The notes beneath the pieces were generated by a model, which saw only the letters and a program-made list of their open reading frames with translations, was not told where the DNA came from and did not search any database. Positions 1 to 8,194 of a DNA stretch of 33,444 nt are shown in pieces. The translations under genes and the position numbers were made by a program. Numbering within the stretch: position 1 is the first letter of the stretch; each line of letters opens with the position of its first letter. Source of the stretch: Armatimonadota bacterium (GTDB lineage: Bacteria; Armatimonadota; JAAZEB01); assembly GCA_012512505.1 (NCBI GenBank), contig JAAZEB010000311.1, positions 1 to 33,444 of the forward strand. Reading direction: 5' to 3'.

Positions 1-2
1 CG

Positions 3-2102
3 ATTGCCTTCGAGATCCGCGGCGAGATGTGGAGCATCCCCACCGAGAAGCCGAAGAAGCGCAACCCCGACCATGCCACCCGCCTCACCGACCACGCCGG
101 CTACGACGGTGACTTCTGGTGGACGCACGACGGCAAGAAGCTGATCTTCACCTCCGACCGGGCGGGCAGCCTGGGCCTCTACGAACTGGAGGTGCAGACG
201 CGAGCGGTGAAGCCCCTCTGGCAGGGCACCGGCGATGCCTACCGCCCCCAGGTGACTCCCGATGGGAAGCAGATCGCCTTCTGGGTGGCCGGCAGCGACG
301 ACGGTGGCCTCTACACCATGCCGGTAGGCGGAGGACCAGCCACCCGCCTGGTGGCGATCCCGGGCGCTGGCGCCTGGCAGGCCAACGACAACGAGGCCGC
401 CTTCTCGCCGGACATGCAGTGGCTGGCCTACACGCGCCGCAGTGAGCGCGGGGGAGTGAACGTCTGGATCGTGCCGGCACAAGGTGGCGAGGCGGTGAAC
501 GTCACCCGCCTGAACGCCCACCACAGCTCCCTGCGCTGGTCGCCCGATGGACGCTATCTCTTCTTCCGCAGCAACCGGGCCGGCTGGGGCATCTACGCGC
601 TGCCGCTCAAGCGGGAGGATGCCCGTGCCGATGAACTGGAGCTGCAGTTCGCGCTGCCTAAAGAGACCCCCAGGGTGGAGATCGATTTCGAGGACGCTCA
701 CCTGCGCATCCGCAGGCTCACCTCCCAGAATGCCCAAAGCGAGCTCTACCTTGGCGCCGATGGCACCTTCTACTTCCTGCAGAACGGCGATGTCTGGTCG
801 GTGAGCTACGACGGCAAGGAGGCGAAACAGCTCACCGTTGGTGGCGGCTACACGATCCTGCGGCAGCAGGGTGACCGCAAGAGGCTCCTGCTGGTCAAGG
901 GCGGCCAGCTTTTCCTCCTGACGCTGGGGCCGGGCAACCCGGTGGCGCCGGTGACGTTCGTGGCCGAGTGGGAGCATGACATCGCCGAGGAGCGGCGCGC
1001 GGCGTTCAACCAGTTCTGGCGCGGCTACAACCGCACTTTCTACGACCCCAACTTCCATGGGCGCGACTGGGCTGCCATTCGCGCGCGCTACGAGCCGCTG
1101 CTGGATGCCGTGGGCACGCGGGAGGAGTTCGCCACGGTGCTGAGCATGATGGTGGGCGAACTGGAAACCTCCCACAGCGAGGTCACGCCCGCGCCGGGCC
1201 CGGCGGGGCCAAGCACGGCTCATCCCGGCTTCTCGTTTGACTACACCTACTCCGGCCCGGGCCTGCGGATCAAGGAGGTGCCGAAGCACTCGCCCGGCTC
1301 CTATCCCAAAACGCGTCTGACGCCCGGCGAGTACGTCCTGGCGATCAACGGCAAGGAGGTGCGCCTCGATGAGCACCTCTGGCAGACGCTCAACTACTTG
1401 GAGGGGAAGGACCTGGAGCTGCTGGTGAACGCCAATCCGGTGAAGGAGGGGGCGCGCAAGGTAACCTACAAGGCGCTCTCCTGGGGCGAGTGGAGCGCGA
1501 TCCACTATCGCAACCGGATCGAGCGGCTGCGCGCGGAGGTGGAGCAGCGCAGCGGCGGCAAGATCGCCTACGTTCATCTCAGCGGCATGGGCGGCGGCAA
1601 CTACGAGCAGTTCGAGCGGGAGTTCTACGAGTACACTCTCGGCAAGGAGGCCGTGATCGTCGATGTGCGCTTCAACGGCGGCGGCAACATCGCCGACAGC
1701 CTCACCCGCAACCTGGCGCTCCCGCCCTACGCCTACTACCGGGCGCGCGGCGGCCTGGTGGAGCCGGTGCCAAACAACTCCTGGGACAAGCCGATGGTGG
1801 TCCTGCTCAACGAGTTGAGCCTGTCGAACGCCGAGATGTTCCCCTATAACATGAAGCAGACCGGCCTGGCCACCCTGATCGGCCAGCCGACCCCCGGCTA
1901 CGTCATCTGGACCACCAGCTTTCCCCTGCTGGACGGCACGCGCGCGCGCATGCCCGGCTCCGGTGTCTGGCGCCATGACGGCACTCCCCTGGAGAACAAC
2001 GGCCAGCAGCCGGACATCGTGGTTGAGATGACGGCGGAGGACTGGCTCGCGCAGCGTGACCCGCAACTGGAGGCCGCCGTCGACCACCTGCTGAAGCGGT
2101 GA
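3..2102 (+). CDS. Tricorn-like S41 serine protease, 5' truncated by the window
   Basis: The frame is open to the window edge: codons before the first ATG read IAFEIRGE, the usual start of a tricorn-type repeat, so the true start lies upstream. Numbering from the ATG at 27, residues 1-310 form WD40/PD40-like propeller blades (SPDG and PDGK turns), about 320-390 match the tricorn core, about 400-470 look PDZ-like, and 500-690 form the C-terminal S41 protease domain. Putative catalytic residues are H383 in GELETSHSEV, S600 in LSLSNAEMF and E656 in LENNGQQPDI; the FNGGGNIAD stretch would supply the oxyanion region. The family degrades peptides, in the cytosol for archaeal tricorn; many bacterial homologues are exported, which cannot be judged without the N-terminus. 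The next gene starts 24 bases downstream, so the two are probably co-transcribed. Confident of the family; substrate unknown. Confidence 0.9.
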   Translation: MAFEIRGEMWSIPTEKPKKRNPDHATRLTDHAGYDGDFWWTHDGKKLIFTSDRAGSLGLYELEVQTRAVKPLWQGTGDAYRPQVTPDGKQIAFWVAGSDDGGLYTMPVGGGPATRLVAIPGAGAWQANDNEAAFSPDMQWLAYTRRSERGGVNVWIVPAQGGEAVNVTRLNAHHSSLRWSPDGRYLFFRSNRAGWGIYALPLKREDARADELELQFALPKETPRVEIDFEDAHLRIRRLTSQNAQSELYLGADGTFYFLQNGDVWSVSYDGKEAKQLTVGGGYTILRQQGDRKRLLLVKGGQLFLLTLGPGNPVAPVTFVAEWEHDIAEERRAAFNQFWRGYNRTFYDPNFHGRDWAAIRARYEPLLDAVGTREEFATVLSMMVGELETSHSEVTPAPGPAGPSTAHPGFSFDYTYSGPGLRIKEVPKHSPGSYPKTRLTPGEYVLAINGKEVRLDEHLWQTLNYLEGKDLELLVNANPVKEGARKVTYKALSWGEWSAIHYRNRIERLRAEVEQRSGGKIAYVHLSGMGGGNYEQFEREFYEYTLGKEAVIVDVRFNGGGNIADSLTRNLALPPYAYYRARGGLVEPVPNNSWDKPMVVLLNELSLSNAEMFPYNMKQTGLATLIGQPTPGYVIWTTSFPLLDGTRARMPGSGVWRHDGTPLENNGQQPDIVVEMTAEDWLAQRDPQLEAAVDHLLKR

Positions 2103-2126
2103 GCCCCCGATGCGAGGGTGAGTAGG

Positions 2127-3251
2127 ATGCGCAAGCATATTGATGAGAACACCGGTCGTCAAGTCCGCGTGCTCACCAGCGCGGCCGCTGGCGCGCAGGT
2201 GCCCTACTTCCGCTGCCCGCGGCGTCTGCCGGATGGCCGGGTGATCGCCCTCAGCCAGCATGAGCACGGCAGCCTGCTGGCGGTTGACCCGGAAAGCGGC
2301 GACGTGCAGCCGATCCACAGCAGTGCCGGCCGGCTGCTGCGCCTGCGCGAGGCAGACGGCCGGGCGTGGTTCGTTCAGGACGAGGCGCGCGCGGTGTGGT
2401 CGGCGCTGCTGCCGGACGGCGAGCCGGAGCCGGTGGGGTCGGTGCCCGAGGAGGTGCCGGGCGGGATCGCCGACATCACCTGCGACGGCAGCACCCTCAT
2501 CCTGGCGGACTGCCGCGATAGCGCGGGCGACGCTTCCGGGCTCTATTCAGGCCGGCCGGCCAGCTTCTGGCGCTGGATCTACCGCCCGCGCAGCGCCACC
2601 TTGTGGGCGTACCACCTGCCTGCCCGGCGTGCCACGCGCCTCCTCGACCTGGAGGAGTACTCCTTCCAGCACATCGACACCTCACCCACCGACCCGGACC
2701 TGCTCAAGTACGCCCAGGATGGCCTGGCCGTCTTCGACCAGCGCATCCACCTGCTGCGTACTGATGGGTCCGGGTGGCTGCCGGTGCGCCCCCAGGCCAA
2801 GGGAGAGTGGGTGCATCACGAGTTTTGGTGGCCCGGCGGCCAGCTCGTCGGCTACAAGTACATGAACCGTGTGGGCGACTGGACCATCCACGAGCTGCCC
2901 TGGGGCGAGTACGCCCCCCGCCCCCTACAGCTCGGCATTGCCAACCTGCAGGGGGAAGAGATCTACCTGTCGGATCCCCTCAACTGCTATCACTCCCACC
3001 TCAACGTGTCGGCGGATGGGCAGTGGGTCTGCGGCGAGGGCACCCACAATCACTGCTTCGTCAGCGCCGCGCCCTTCTCGCTGCGGGAGACGCACATTCC
3101 GTTGATGGACCTGGCGACCATCCACACGCCCTACGTGCCCGGCGCCGCCCAGGGCGTGGAGACCGGGTTCAGTGCCGACAACCGCTGGCTCATCTACAAC
3201 GACACGGTCGACGGAGTGAAGCAGGTCTGCGCCGTGCGTGTGGAAGGGTAG
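2127..3251 (+). CDS. Oligogalacturonate lyase-like (PL22-type) beta-propeller protein
   Basis: A 374-residue protein without a signal peptide, resembling the oligogalacturonate lyase family (PL22, seven-bladed propeller), which cleaves unsaturated pectin oligomers in the cytoplasm. Supporting motifs are HHEFWWPGG (about 230-238), CYHSHLNVSADG (about 287-298) and the repeated propeller strands; the His-rich motifs fit the metal and catalytic sites of that family. Bacterial homologues of this divergence are often annotated only as oligogalacturonate lyase or hypothetical protein, so the substrate is uncertain. I prefer the ATG at 2127 over the GTG at 2118 because GAGGG lies 8 bases upstream of the ATG. 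It follows the protease gene by 24 bases. Its last 188 bases are duplicated at 5363-5550, and a strong hairpin follows the stop. Confidence 0.75.
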   Translation: MRKHIDENTGRQVRVLTSAAAGAQVPYFRCPRRLPDGRVIALSQHEHGSLLAVDPESGDVQPIHSSAGRLLRLREADGRAWFVQDEARAVWSALLPDGEPEPVGSVPEEVPGGIADITCDGSTLILADCRDSAGDASGLYSGRPASFWRWIYRPRSATLWAYHLPARRATRLLDLEEYSFQHIDTSPTDPDLLKYAQDGLAVFDQRIHLLRTDGSGWLPVRPQAKGEWVHHEFWWPGGQLVGYKYMNRVGDWTIHELPWGEYAPRPLQLGIANLQGEEIYLSDPLNCYHSHLNVSADGQWVCGEGTHNHCFVSAAPFSLRETHIPLMDLATIHTPYVPGAAQGVETGFSADNRWLIYNDTVDGVKQVCAVRVEG

Positions 3252-3291
3252 GGGAGCGGCCCCCCTCTCCCCCCGAACCCGGGGGAATCCA
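3064..3291 (+). repeat. Copy 1 of a ~228-bp direct duplication (3' end of the PL22-like gene plus trailer)
   Basis: This segment matches 5363-5590 at a constant offset of 2299 bases with only about 8-10 mismatches that I can count, including the stop codon and the first part of the C-run/G-run trailer. The intact gene reads through this copy. The two copies bracket the two minus-strand genes at 3347-4851. Confidence 0.85.
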
Positions 3292-3324
3292 CCAAGTCAC
3301 AAGCGGTTCCCCGGGTTCGGGGGG
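3269..3324 (+). terminator. Large GC hairpin after the PL22-like gene
   Basis: The left arm ccccccgaacccgggggaa (3269-3287) pairs with ttccccgggttcgggggg (3307-3324), with one bulged base and a 19-base loop. It starts 18 bases after the stop codon. There is no clear T-tract, so it may act as a transcript-end stabiliser or as a member of the C6/G6 hairpin family seen at 5568-5843 rather than as a classical intrinsic terminator. Confidence 0.55.
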
Positions 3325-3346
3325 CCGTTCCCCGCGCCCGGTGCCG

Positions 3347-4195
3347 CTACGGGCGGCGCTGCCACGCCCGGGCCGGTGCGCGATCTGGCGCGGCTGGTAG
3401 CGCCTCTGCTACACGGCGCGCAAAGCCCATGATGTGGTGCTGCCGGCCCATGTGGTAGTGATCCCCTTCGCCGACGGCTACCTCGTCGCGCCAGCCGGCA
3501 TACTCGCGCACCACCTTCAGCGCGGCCTCCGGCAGCATGGGGTGGTCCGACGCGAGCTCTGCAAGCATGAACTGCTCACAGACCCAGGCCATCTGGGCGC
3601 CGAAGGAGCATCGGTATCCGCCTCCAATCTGCTTCCCCTTCTCGATCTCGTGGCGATCCTCTGGGTGCGTCTGGAGCTCCATCTTCTCCCCGAGGTGGGC
3701 CCACGCCTCCACAGCGCGACACGCCGCCAGCAGCGCCTGCCGCCCGCCGGCGGGAAGGCGCTGCTGCCGCGCCAACTCCAGGAGGATGTGGGTGCCAACG
3801 ACGAGCCCGTGCCCTGGCTGCGTGCCGAACTCCCAACTCCGCTTGCGCAGGACGGCTTCGTCAATGGCCGCGCCGGGCCCGAACTGGGTGGTGAACGCGT
3901 CGACAGCGGAGAGGATAGTACCCGCCAGGGCCGCGGCATTTTGGTCGCCCGCCGCACCCCATCTGACGACAGCCTCTATCCTGCCTCGGTGGGCCGCCAT
4001 GCTGCGCTCCATGTCAGACGACGGGGTGCCGAACCCAACGGTGCCATGAAACCGCTTGTCGAGGATGTCCAGCGCCTCACGGACATCGCGCGGCAACTCC
4101 GTACCCTGTACCCCCTTGGCGCTGAAGGCCAGCGCGACGCCGACCGCCATCAGCCAACGCAGCCACCCACCCCTGCGACAGATCATAGTTCCCAT
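3347..4195 (-). CDS. Secreted protein of unknown function (282 aa)
   Basis: The start is supported by GGAGGAG 8-9 bases upstream of the ATG. The N-terminus is a typical signal peptide: charged MGTMICRRGG, a hydrophobic stretch near 11-24, then small residues (cleavage about residue 30). The mature protein is mostly helical-looking, with a His-rich C-terminal stretch (EGDHYHMGRQHHIMGF, about 241-256) that could bind metal, plus several Glu/Asp/His clusters (QTHPEDRHEIEKG). I do not recognise a family. The upstream gene ends 23 bases before this start, so both probably form one operon expressed from the promoter near 5250. The tail past about residue 258 (LPAAPDRAPARAW) is low complexity and may reflect read-through into the repeat-rich flank. 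Both genes lie inside the duplication-bounded segment. Confidence 0.7.
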   Translation of the reverse strand: MGTMICRRGGWLRWLMAVGVALAFSAKGVQGTELPRDVREALDILDKRFHGTVGFGTPSSDMERSMAAHRGRIEAVVRWGAAGDQNAAALAGTILSAVDAFTTQFGPGAAIDEAVLRKRSWEFGTQPGHGLVVGTHILLELARQQRLPAGGRQALLAACRAVEAWAHLGEKMELQTHPEDRHEIEKGKQIGGGYRCSFGAQMAWVCEQFMLAELASDHPMLPEAALKVVREYAGWRDEVAVGEGDHYHMGRQHHIMGFARRVAEALPAAPDRAPARAWQRRP

Positions 4196-4218
4196 GTCGA
4201 TTGGCTCCTCCGGCTGGA

Positions 4219-4851
4219 TCAGTTGTGCTCATAGCGTCCGGTCGGGCCGCCGTAGATGGCCGGGCTCGACTCGTACCGGCCCCACCCACCCCACTTGGAG
4301 ATAACCTTCGTGATGACGTAGCCCATCGGCCCTTGCTGCACTCCCGAGATGATGGACGAGTGGTCGTGGGCGTGCTTCATCACCTGGCCTACCGCAGGGG
4401 GCCCGGTGGCGAAATGGTAGTCATCGAACAGAACGAGGGCCTGGTTCACAACCCAGATGTCCGTTCTGCCTGTTAGCGCCATGGCGTGGCAGTTGTAGTC
4501 CGTCGTTGGAAGCGTGAGCGTGTCCCCAATGATGTACTGGCTGTCCGGATTCACCTCGCGCAGGTAGAGCTCCGCCCGGTCGCGCTCCTGGGTGGTGAAG
4601 TCTTGGGTGAAGTGGTAGTGCCCGACATCGCTGTTCTGCGATGTACGGACGCACCAGTCCTGACCACCGTAGCACACGTCAGGGCCGGTGATGCTGTAGT
4701 TCTGGTACGTCTTGTAGACCACGCCGGTGTGTTGGACATCGCCCTCATACCATCGCTGTCCGAATGCCATCATGTCGGCTCTGCTCGGCGGCGATGTTGT
4801 CGCTATCACGGCAAACACCGCCACCAGTAGCCACCGCCTGAGTCCTAGCAT
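4219..4851 (-). CDS. Secreted papain-like (NlpC/P60 or CHAP-like) candidate
   Basis: The ORF track starts at 4893, but the ATG at 4851 has GGAGGAGGG 7 bases upstream and opens a clean signal peptide (MLGLRRWLLVAVFAVIATT, cleavage near SRA-D, about residue 25). The 210-residue protein carries YNCHAMALTG (candidate nucleophile Cys, with His directly after it), then a central segment, then MKHAHDHSSIISG (candidate catalytic His) and VITKVISKWGGWGRYESSP near the C-terminus. A Cys, then HxSII, then a SKWG..GxYEH-like ending is the pattern of uncharacterised CHAP/NlpC-like cysteine hydrolases, so a role in cleaving peptide or cell-wall amide bonds outside the cytoplasm is plausible. This is inference from motif layout. 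Base composition looks less GC-rich than in the neighbours. It is followed by the 282-residue gene after 23 bases. Confidence 0.7.
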   Translation of the reverse strand: MLGLRRWLLVAVFAVIATTSPPSRADMMAFGQRWYEGDVQHTGVVYKTYQNYSITGPDVCYGGQDWCVRTSQNSDVGHYHFTQDFTTQERDRAELYLREVNPDSQYIIGDTLTLPTTDYNCHAMALTGRTDIWVVNQALVLFDDYHFATGPPAVGQVMKHAHDHSSIISGVQQGPMGYVITKVISKWGGWGRYESSPAIYGGPTGRYEHN

Positions 4852-4877
4852 GTCTTGGCCCTCCTCCTGCTGATCGC

Positions 4878-4905
4878 CCCTGGGGCGGGCCAAAGAGCCC
4901 CAGGG
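4878..4905 (-). other. Leader hairpin upstream of the papain-like gene
   Basis: The perfect 9-bp inverted repeat ccctggggc / gccccaggg has a 10-base loop. It sits in the long 5' leader of the minus-strand gene, about 10 bases upstream of its Shine-Dalgarno sequence. It could affect mRNA stability or translation; no known riboswitch pattern was recognised. Confidence 0.4.
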
Positions 4906-5246
4906 CCATCATGTGCAATCCCGCAGCACGAATCGCCCTCTCAGGTCATCCCTGACAGCCGACTAGCGCACCATGGAGCGATGGAGGTGGAGGTCCTCGG
5001 GGGGGGGACGGGGACATGGCAGAAGGCCACGCCGACGCAGGAGGTCTACAGTCGCTGGCGAGGCCCAAGGGCCTATGCGCCGGTGGTCTGGCGTTGCCGA
5101 GTACGCGTGCTGGCATGAGCCTCTCCCCCGGGGCACGAGAAACACGCGACTTGCACGCCCTGGATGATCATCCGTGTGAGAAGCTTTGAGGCATGACTAC
5201 AACCGCCCTGAGAGCCCGCGCCGGATGACCAGCCTCAGCAATCTTT

Positions 5247-5276
5247 AGAATAGCATATCGCGTGCTACCCTGTCAA
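5247..5276 (-). promoter_or_regulatory. Candidate sigma-70-type promoter, TTGACA-N18-TATTCT
   Basis: On the minus strand TTGACA (5276-5271) is followed after 18 bases by TATTCT (5252-5247). The -35 is consensus and the -10 matches 4 of 6. It lies in an AT-richer patch of a GC-rich window and points at the two-gene operon whose first start codon is at 4851, which implies a leader of nearly 400 bases. Apart from this and the leader hairpin I see no gene in 4852-5362. Confidence 0.5.
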
Positions 5277-5362
5277 TGACAAACCGATGTTCGTAAAGCC
5301 CGAGCGGCACAGGCGCTCGTCCTTCCCGCGTTGTTCCGTCATCCGGCCTAACAGCTTCGCGT

Positions 5363-5550
5363 GCGCCGCGCCCTTCTCGCTGCGGGAGACGCACATTCCG
5401 TTGGCGGACCTAGCGACCATCCACACGCCCTACGTGCCCGGCGCCGCCCAGGGCGTGGAGACCGGGTTCAGTGCCGACAACCGCTGGCTCATCTACAACG
5501 ACACGGTCGACGGAGTGAAGCAGGTCTGCGTCGTGTGCGTGGAGGGGTAG
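5363..5550 (+). pseudogene. Detached second copy of the 3' end of the PL22-like gene
   Basis: In frame with the stop at 5550 it encodes AAPFSLRETHIPL through VEG, 62 residues, differing from the intact gene's C-terminus by three residues (Met to Ala, Ala to Val, Arg to Cys). The upstream part of the ORF (MFVKPERHRR...) has no counterpart in the real protein and no convincing ribosome site, so this is a gene remnant and not a small gene. It ends in the same stop codon and the same C-run/G-run trailer as the intact gene. It may be the remainder of a tandem duplicate or the far boundary of an insertion. Confidence 0.85.
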
Positions 5551-5567
5551 GGGAGTGGCCCCCCTGT

Positions 5568-5843
5568 CCCCCCGAGATCGGGGGGAATTAGCGGGGATGG
5601 CCCCCCTGGCCCCCCCGATCTCGGGGGGAACCGTCTCTGCGGTGAGGGAGTGGCCCCCCCAGTATTGGGGGGGGAAGGGGGGGCTGAATGTTGGCCCCCC
5701 TAGCCCCCCGAATCCGGGGGGAACTGTCTCTGCGGTGAGTGGGTGCCCCCCCAGCATTGGGGGGGAAGGGGGGGGCTGATAGCATTGAGTTCGCGATTCG
5801 CAATTCGCGATTCGCGATAGTCTCAGGCCCCAGCATTGGGGGG
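5568..5843. repeat. Array of C6-7/G6-8 hairpins
   Basis: There are six short stem-loops: about 5568-5585, 5611-5628, 5653-5672, 5704-5721, 5746-5765 and 5828-5843. Each has six or seven C, a 4-6 base centre and six or more G. Those with gatctc/aatcc centres alternate with those with CAgtatTG/CAgcatTG centres, and the pair is repeated with a 93-base period, including the linker gtctctgcggtgag. The runs could also form G-quadruplexes. The array separates the gene remnant from the convergent GH2 gene and may terminate transcription from both sides. Confidence 0.85.
5790..5817. repeat. Four tandem heptamers TTCGC(G/A)A
   Basis: TTCGCGA, TTCGCAA, TTCGCGA and TTCGCGA follow head to tail inside the hairpin array, between its fifth and sixth hairpins. 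It is a short simple repeat of unknown role. Confidence 0.8.
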
Positions 5844-5877
5844 AAGGGGGGCCATCGGCCCCCCGGGCATCCGTGTG

Positions 5878-7665
5878 CTACTCCGTCTTCTCGATGGCGG
5901 CGCGGCGCTGCTGGGCGCGGCGGAGGCGCTCCAGGTCGAACTTGGCGCGCCGGTCGAAGGTGTAGATGCCGTTCTGCTCCTGGTAGACATCAGTGAGCTG
6001 AGTGTAGCAGTAGCCGAACATGCGGGGATCCTCCAGCAGCACGGCGCAGAGGCGCTCGAAGCGCTCGTAGAACTCCTCCAGCGTCTTCGGGCGCTCGCCG
6101 TAGCCCCAGGAGTCTTCGCCCGGTTTGGCGTCTGGGTTCCACCAGATGCCGCCGAACTCACTGACGAAGAACGGCTGCCCCCGGTAAGGGATCGACCAGG
6201 GCCGATCCGCCGGGCCGTTGGCAAACGGCTTCCCCTCCGCCAGGCCGGCCTGGTTCGCGCGGAATTTCTCGGGGTTCTGCTCGTAGTCGTGGCAGTCGTA
6301 GATGTCCGCCTCGGGCACGCGGTGCGAGTAGCCGGAGGTATCCAGCACCGGCCGGCTGGTGTCCAGCGCCTTGGCGGCTAGGAACATGCCGCGGGTGACA
6401 TCATCCAGGATGGTCACCTCATCGGTGATCGCCTGGTGCGTCTCGTTGAGGGGGCACCAGCCGATCAGGCTGGGGTGCGAGTAGTCGCGCTCGATCACTT
6501 CCAGCCACTGGGTGATGTAGGTGGCGCCGGGGCGCTGGTGATCCTCGCCGGCGCCGAAGCCACCGCAGCCCCAGTCGGCAAACTCGCCCCACACCAGGTA
6601 GCCCAGTCGGTCGGCGTGGTAGAGGAAGCGCTCCTCGAACACCTTCTGGTGCAGGCGCGCGCCGTTGAAGCCGGCGGCCTGCGCCAGTTCGATGTCGCGC
6701 ACCAGCGCTTCGTCGCTGGGCGCGGTGAGGATGCCATCCGGGTAGTAGCCCTGGTCGAGCACCAGACGCTGGAAGAGGACCTGGCCGTTCAGCTTCACCG
6801 CCGGGCCATCGATGGCGATGCTGCGCAGGCCGGCGTAGCTGGTGGCGCGGTCGACGACGGCGCCGGTTTCGTCCACCAGGGTGAGCTCAACGTCATAGAG
6901 ATGGGGATTGCCGGGCGCCCAGAAGTGGCGGCGCTCCGGAGGAATCGCCAGGTCGAGGCGCGGGGCAAGGTCCAGGTCGGCACGGCATTCGGCGGTGCAG
7001 ACCACCCCGTCGGCATCGCGGAGGGTGGCGCGCAGGCGCAGGCCAGGCCGGTTGGCGCTGAGCGGCTGCTCCAGACGGATCAGGCCGTTGGCCACGTCCG
7101 GCGTGAGGCGGGGCCGCTTCAGGGCACACTCGGGCACCGGCTCCAGCCACACCGTCTGCCAGATGCCGGTCGTGCGCGTGTAGAGGCAGCCGAAGTTGCC
7201 ATAGCGCGGCGACTGCTTTCCCCGGGGCTGGGGCAGGCCGTTTCGGTCGCGGGCGCGCACCACCAGGGTCACCTCTTCGCCCGGCTGGGCCACCCCGGAG
7301 AGGTCGCAGGTGAAGGGGGAGAACCCGCCCCGGTGCCGGCCGACCTCCACGCCGTTGGCCCATACAGTGGTATCATAGTCCACCGCTTGGAAGTGAAGCA
7401 GCACCTTGCGGCCGGCCCAGGCCTCGGGGATGCGCACGATGCGGCGGTACCACACGGCGTTCATGAAATCGGTGTGCCCGATCCCGGAAAGGCGCGACTC
7501 GGGGCAGAAGGGCACGACGATGCGGGCGTGGAGAGGGCGGTCGCGCAGGCCGCGCTCCAGGCCGCTGTCGCCGGCATCGATCTCAAACTCCCACTCGCCG
7601 TTGAGGCAGAGCCAGTCGTCGCGAACGAACTGCGGGCGAGGATACTCCGGTCGTGGTATGCTCAT
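5878..7665 (-). CDS. Glycoside hydrolase family 2 protein
   Basis: A 595-residue protein with the full GH2 layout. Residues 15-180 form the sugar-binding jelly roll (LNGEWEFEID, VWANGVEVGRHRGGFSPF), about 185-285 an Ig-like domain, and about 290-580 a TIM barrel. The acid/base is E408 in IGWCPLNETHQ and the nucleophile E503 in FFVSEFGG, so it is predicted active. The family includes beta-galactosidases, glucuronidases and mannosidases; specificity cannot be read from the sequence. No signal peptide is visible, so it is probably cytoplasmic and acts on imported oligosaccharides. The start is supported by GGGAGGAA about 7 bases upstream. Its 3' end faces the hairpin array. The upstream minus-strand aminotransferase is 530 bases away, so separate transcription is likely. 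Confidence 0.93.
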   Translation of the reverse strand: MSIPRPEYPRPQFVRDDWLCLNGEWEFEIDAGDSGLERGLRDRPLHARIVVPFCPESRLSGIGHTDFMNAVWYRRIVRIPEAWAGRKVLLHFQAVDYDTTVWANGVEVGRHRGGFSPFTCDLSGVAQPGEEVTLVVRARDRNGLPQPRGKQSPRYGNFGCLYTRTTGIWQTVWLEPVPECALKRPRLTPDVANGLIRLEQPLSANRPGLRLRATLRDADGVVCTAECRADLDLAPRLDLAIPPERRHFWAPGNPHLYDVELTLVDETGAVVDRATSYAGLRSIAIDGPAVKLNGQVLFQRLVLDQGYYPDGILTAPSDEALVRDIELAQAAGFNGARLHQKVFEERFLYHADRLGYLVWGEFADWGCGGFGAGEDHQRPGATYITQWLEVIERDYSHPSLIGWCPLNETHQAITDEVTILDDVTRGMFLAAKALDTSRPVLDTSGYSHRVPEADIYDCHDYEQNPEKFRANQAGLAEGKPFANGPADRPWSIPYRGQPFFVSEFGGIWWNPDAKPGEDSWGYGERPKTLEEFYERFERLCAVLLEDPRMFGYCYTQLTDVYQEQNGIYTFDRRAKFDLERLRRAQQRRAAIEKTE

Positions 7666-7761
7666 GGGTGTTCCTCCCAGGTAGTCTGATCAGCCAAGGG
7701 ACGAGTTCGGCGCGGGAGGATGGCTCCCTGCCCAGGAGGGAGTAAGGAGAGGGTGACTGAA

Positions 7762-7798
7762 CGAGGGGCGGCGCTAGCCCGGATCACGCCGCCCCTCG
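7762..7798. other. Perfect 12-bp inverted repeat
   Basis: cgaggggcggcg (7762-7773) and cgccgcccctcg (7787-7798) form a perfect stem with a 13-base loop. It lies about 100 bases upstream of the GH2 start on the minus strand. No T-tract is present on either side. It could be a terminator-like structure or an operator. Confidence 0.55.
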
Positions 7799-8167
7799 CC
7801 TGTCCTGGTGCCCCTCATCATTAGATGGGGCGACCAAGGCCCGCTGGCAGGAGGTCGAGTGCTGGCCCGATGGGGAACCGGCAGCCCGGTTCCCGCTGGC
7901 AAGTGACGCCGCGCTCTGCCGGCACGCGGCGCCCTGCCAAAGCGAGTTTCGAAGGAGGTCCGCCCCGGGCGCTGCGCGGCAGCCGATCCGGGCGCGGCAG
8001 GTGGCTGGCGTCGCGTAAGCGGCACCAGCGCGCCTCTGCACTCAAGACGCACAGCGGTGCCTCTGCGTGAAGTTGCAGGGTTTTGCGCCCTCCTCCGCCG
8101 CCAGCGATCTAAGACGACCGGATGCCCACGCCATCGGGCCTCTGCGTCGCACGCGCCCCGGCTACCC

Positions 8168-8182
8168 GCTGGGCAACCCAGC
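8168..8182 (-). terminator. Small hairpin just after the aminotransferase stop
   Basis: GCTGGG-CAA-CCCAGC begins 12 bases past the stop codon of the minus-strand aminotransferase gene. The position suggests a transcript end; the absence of a T-run makes this weak. Confidence 0.35.
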
Positions 8183-8194
8183 ACGGCCGCGCTC

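Larger units (their letters stand above)
7666..8194. other. Intergenic stretch with hairpins, no supported gene
   Basis: This is about 530 bases between two minus-strand genes. The track lists several overlapping ORFs here on both strands, but all are rich in Arg/Pro/Ala, overlap each other and have no recognisable features. The only clear structures are the 12-bp stem at 7762-7798 and the small hairpin at 8168-8182. Confidence 0.5.
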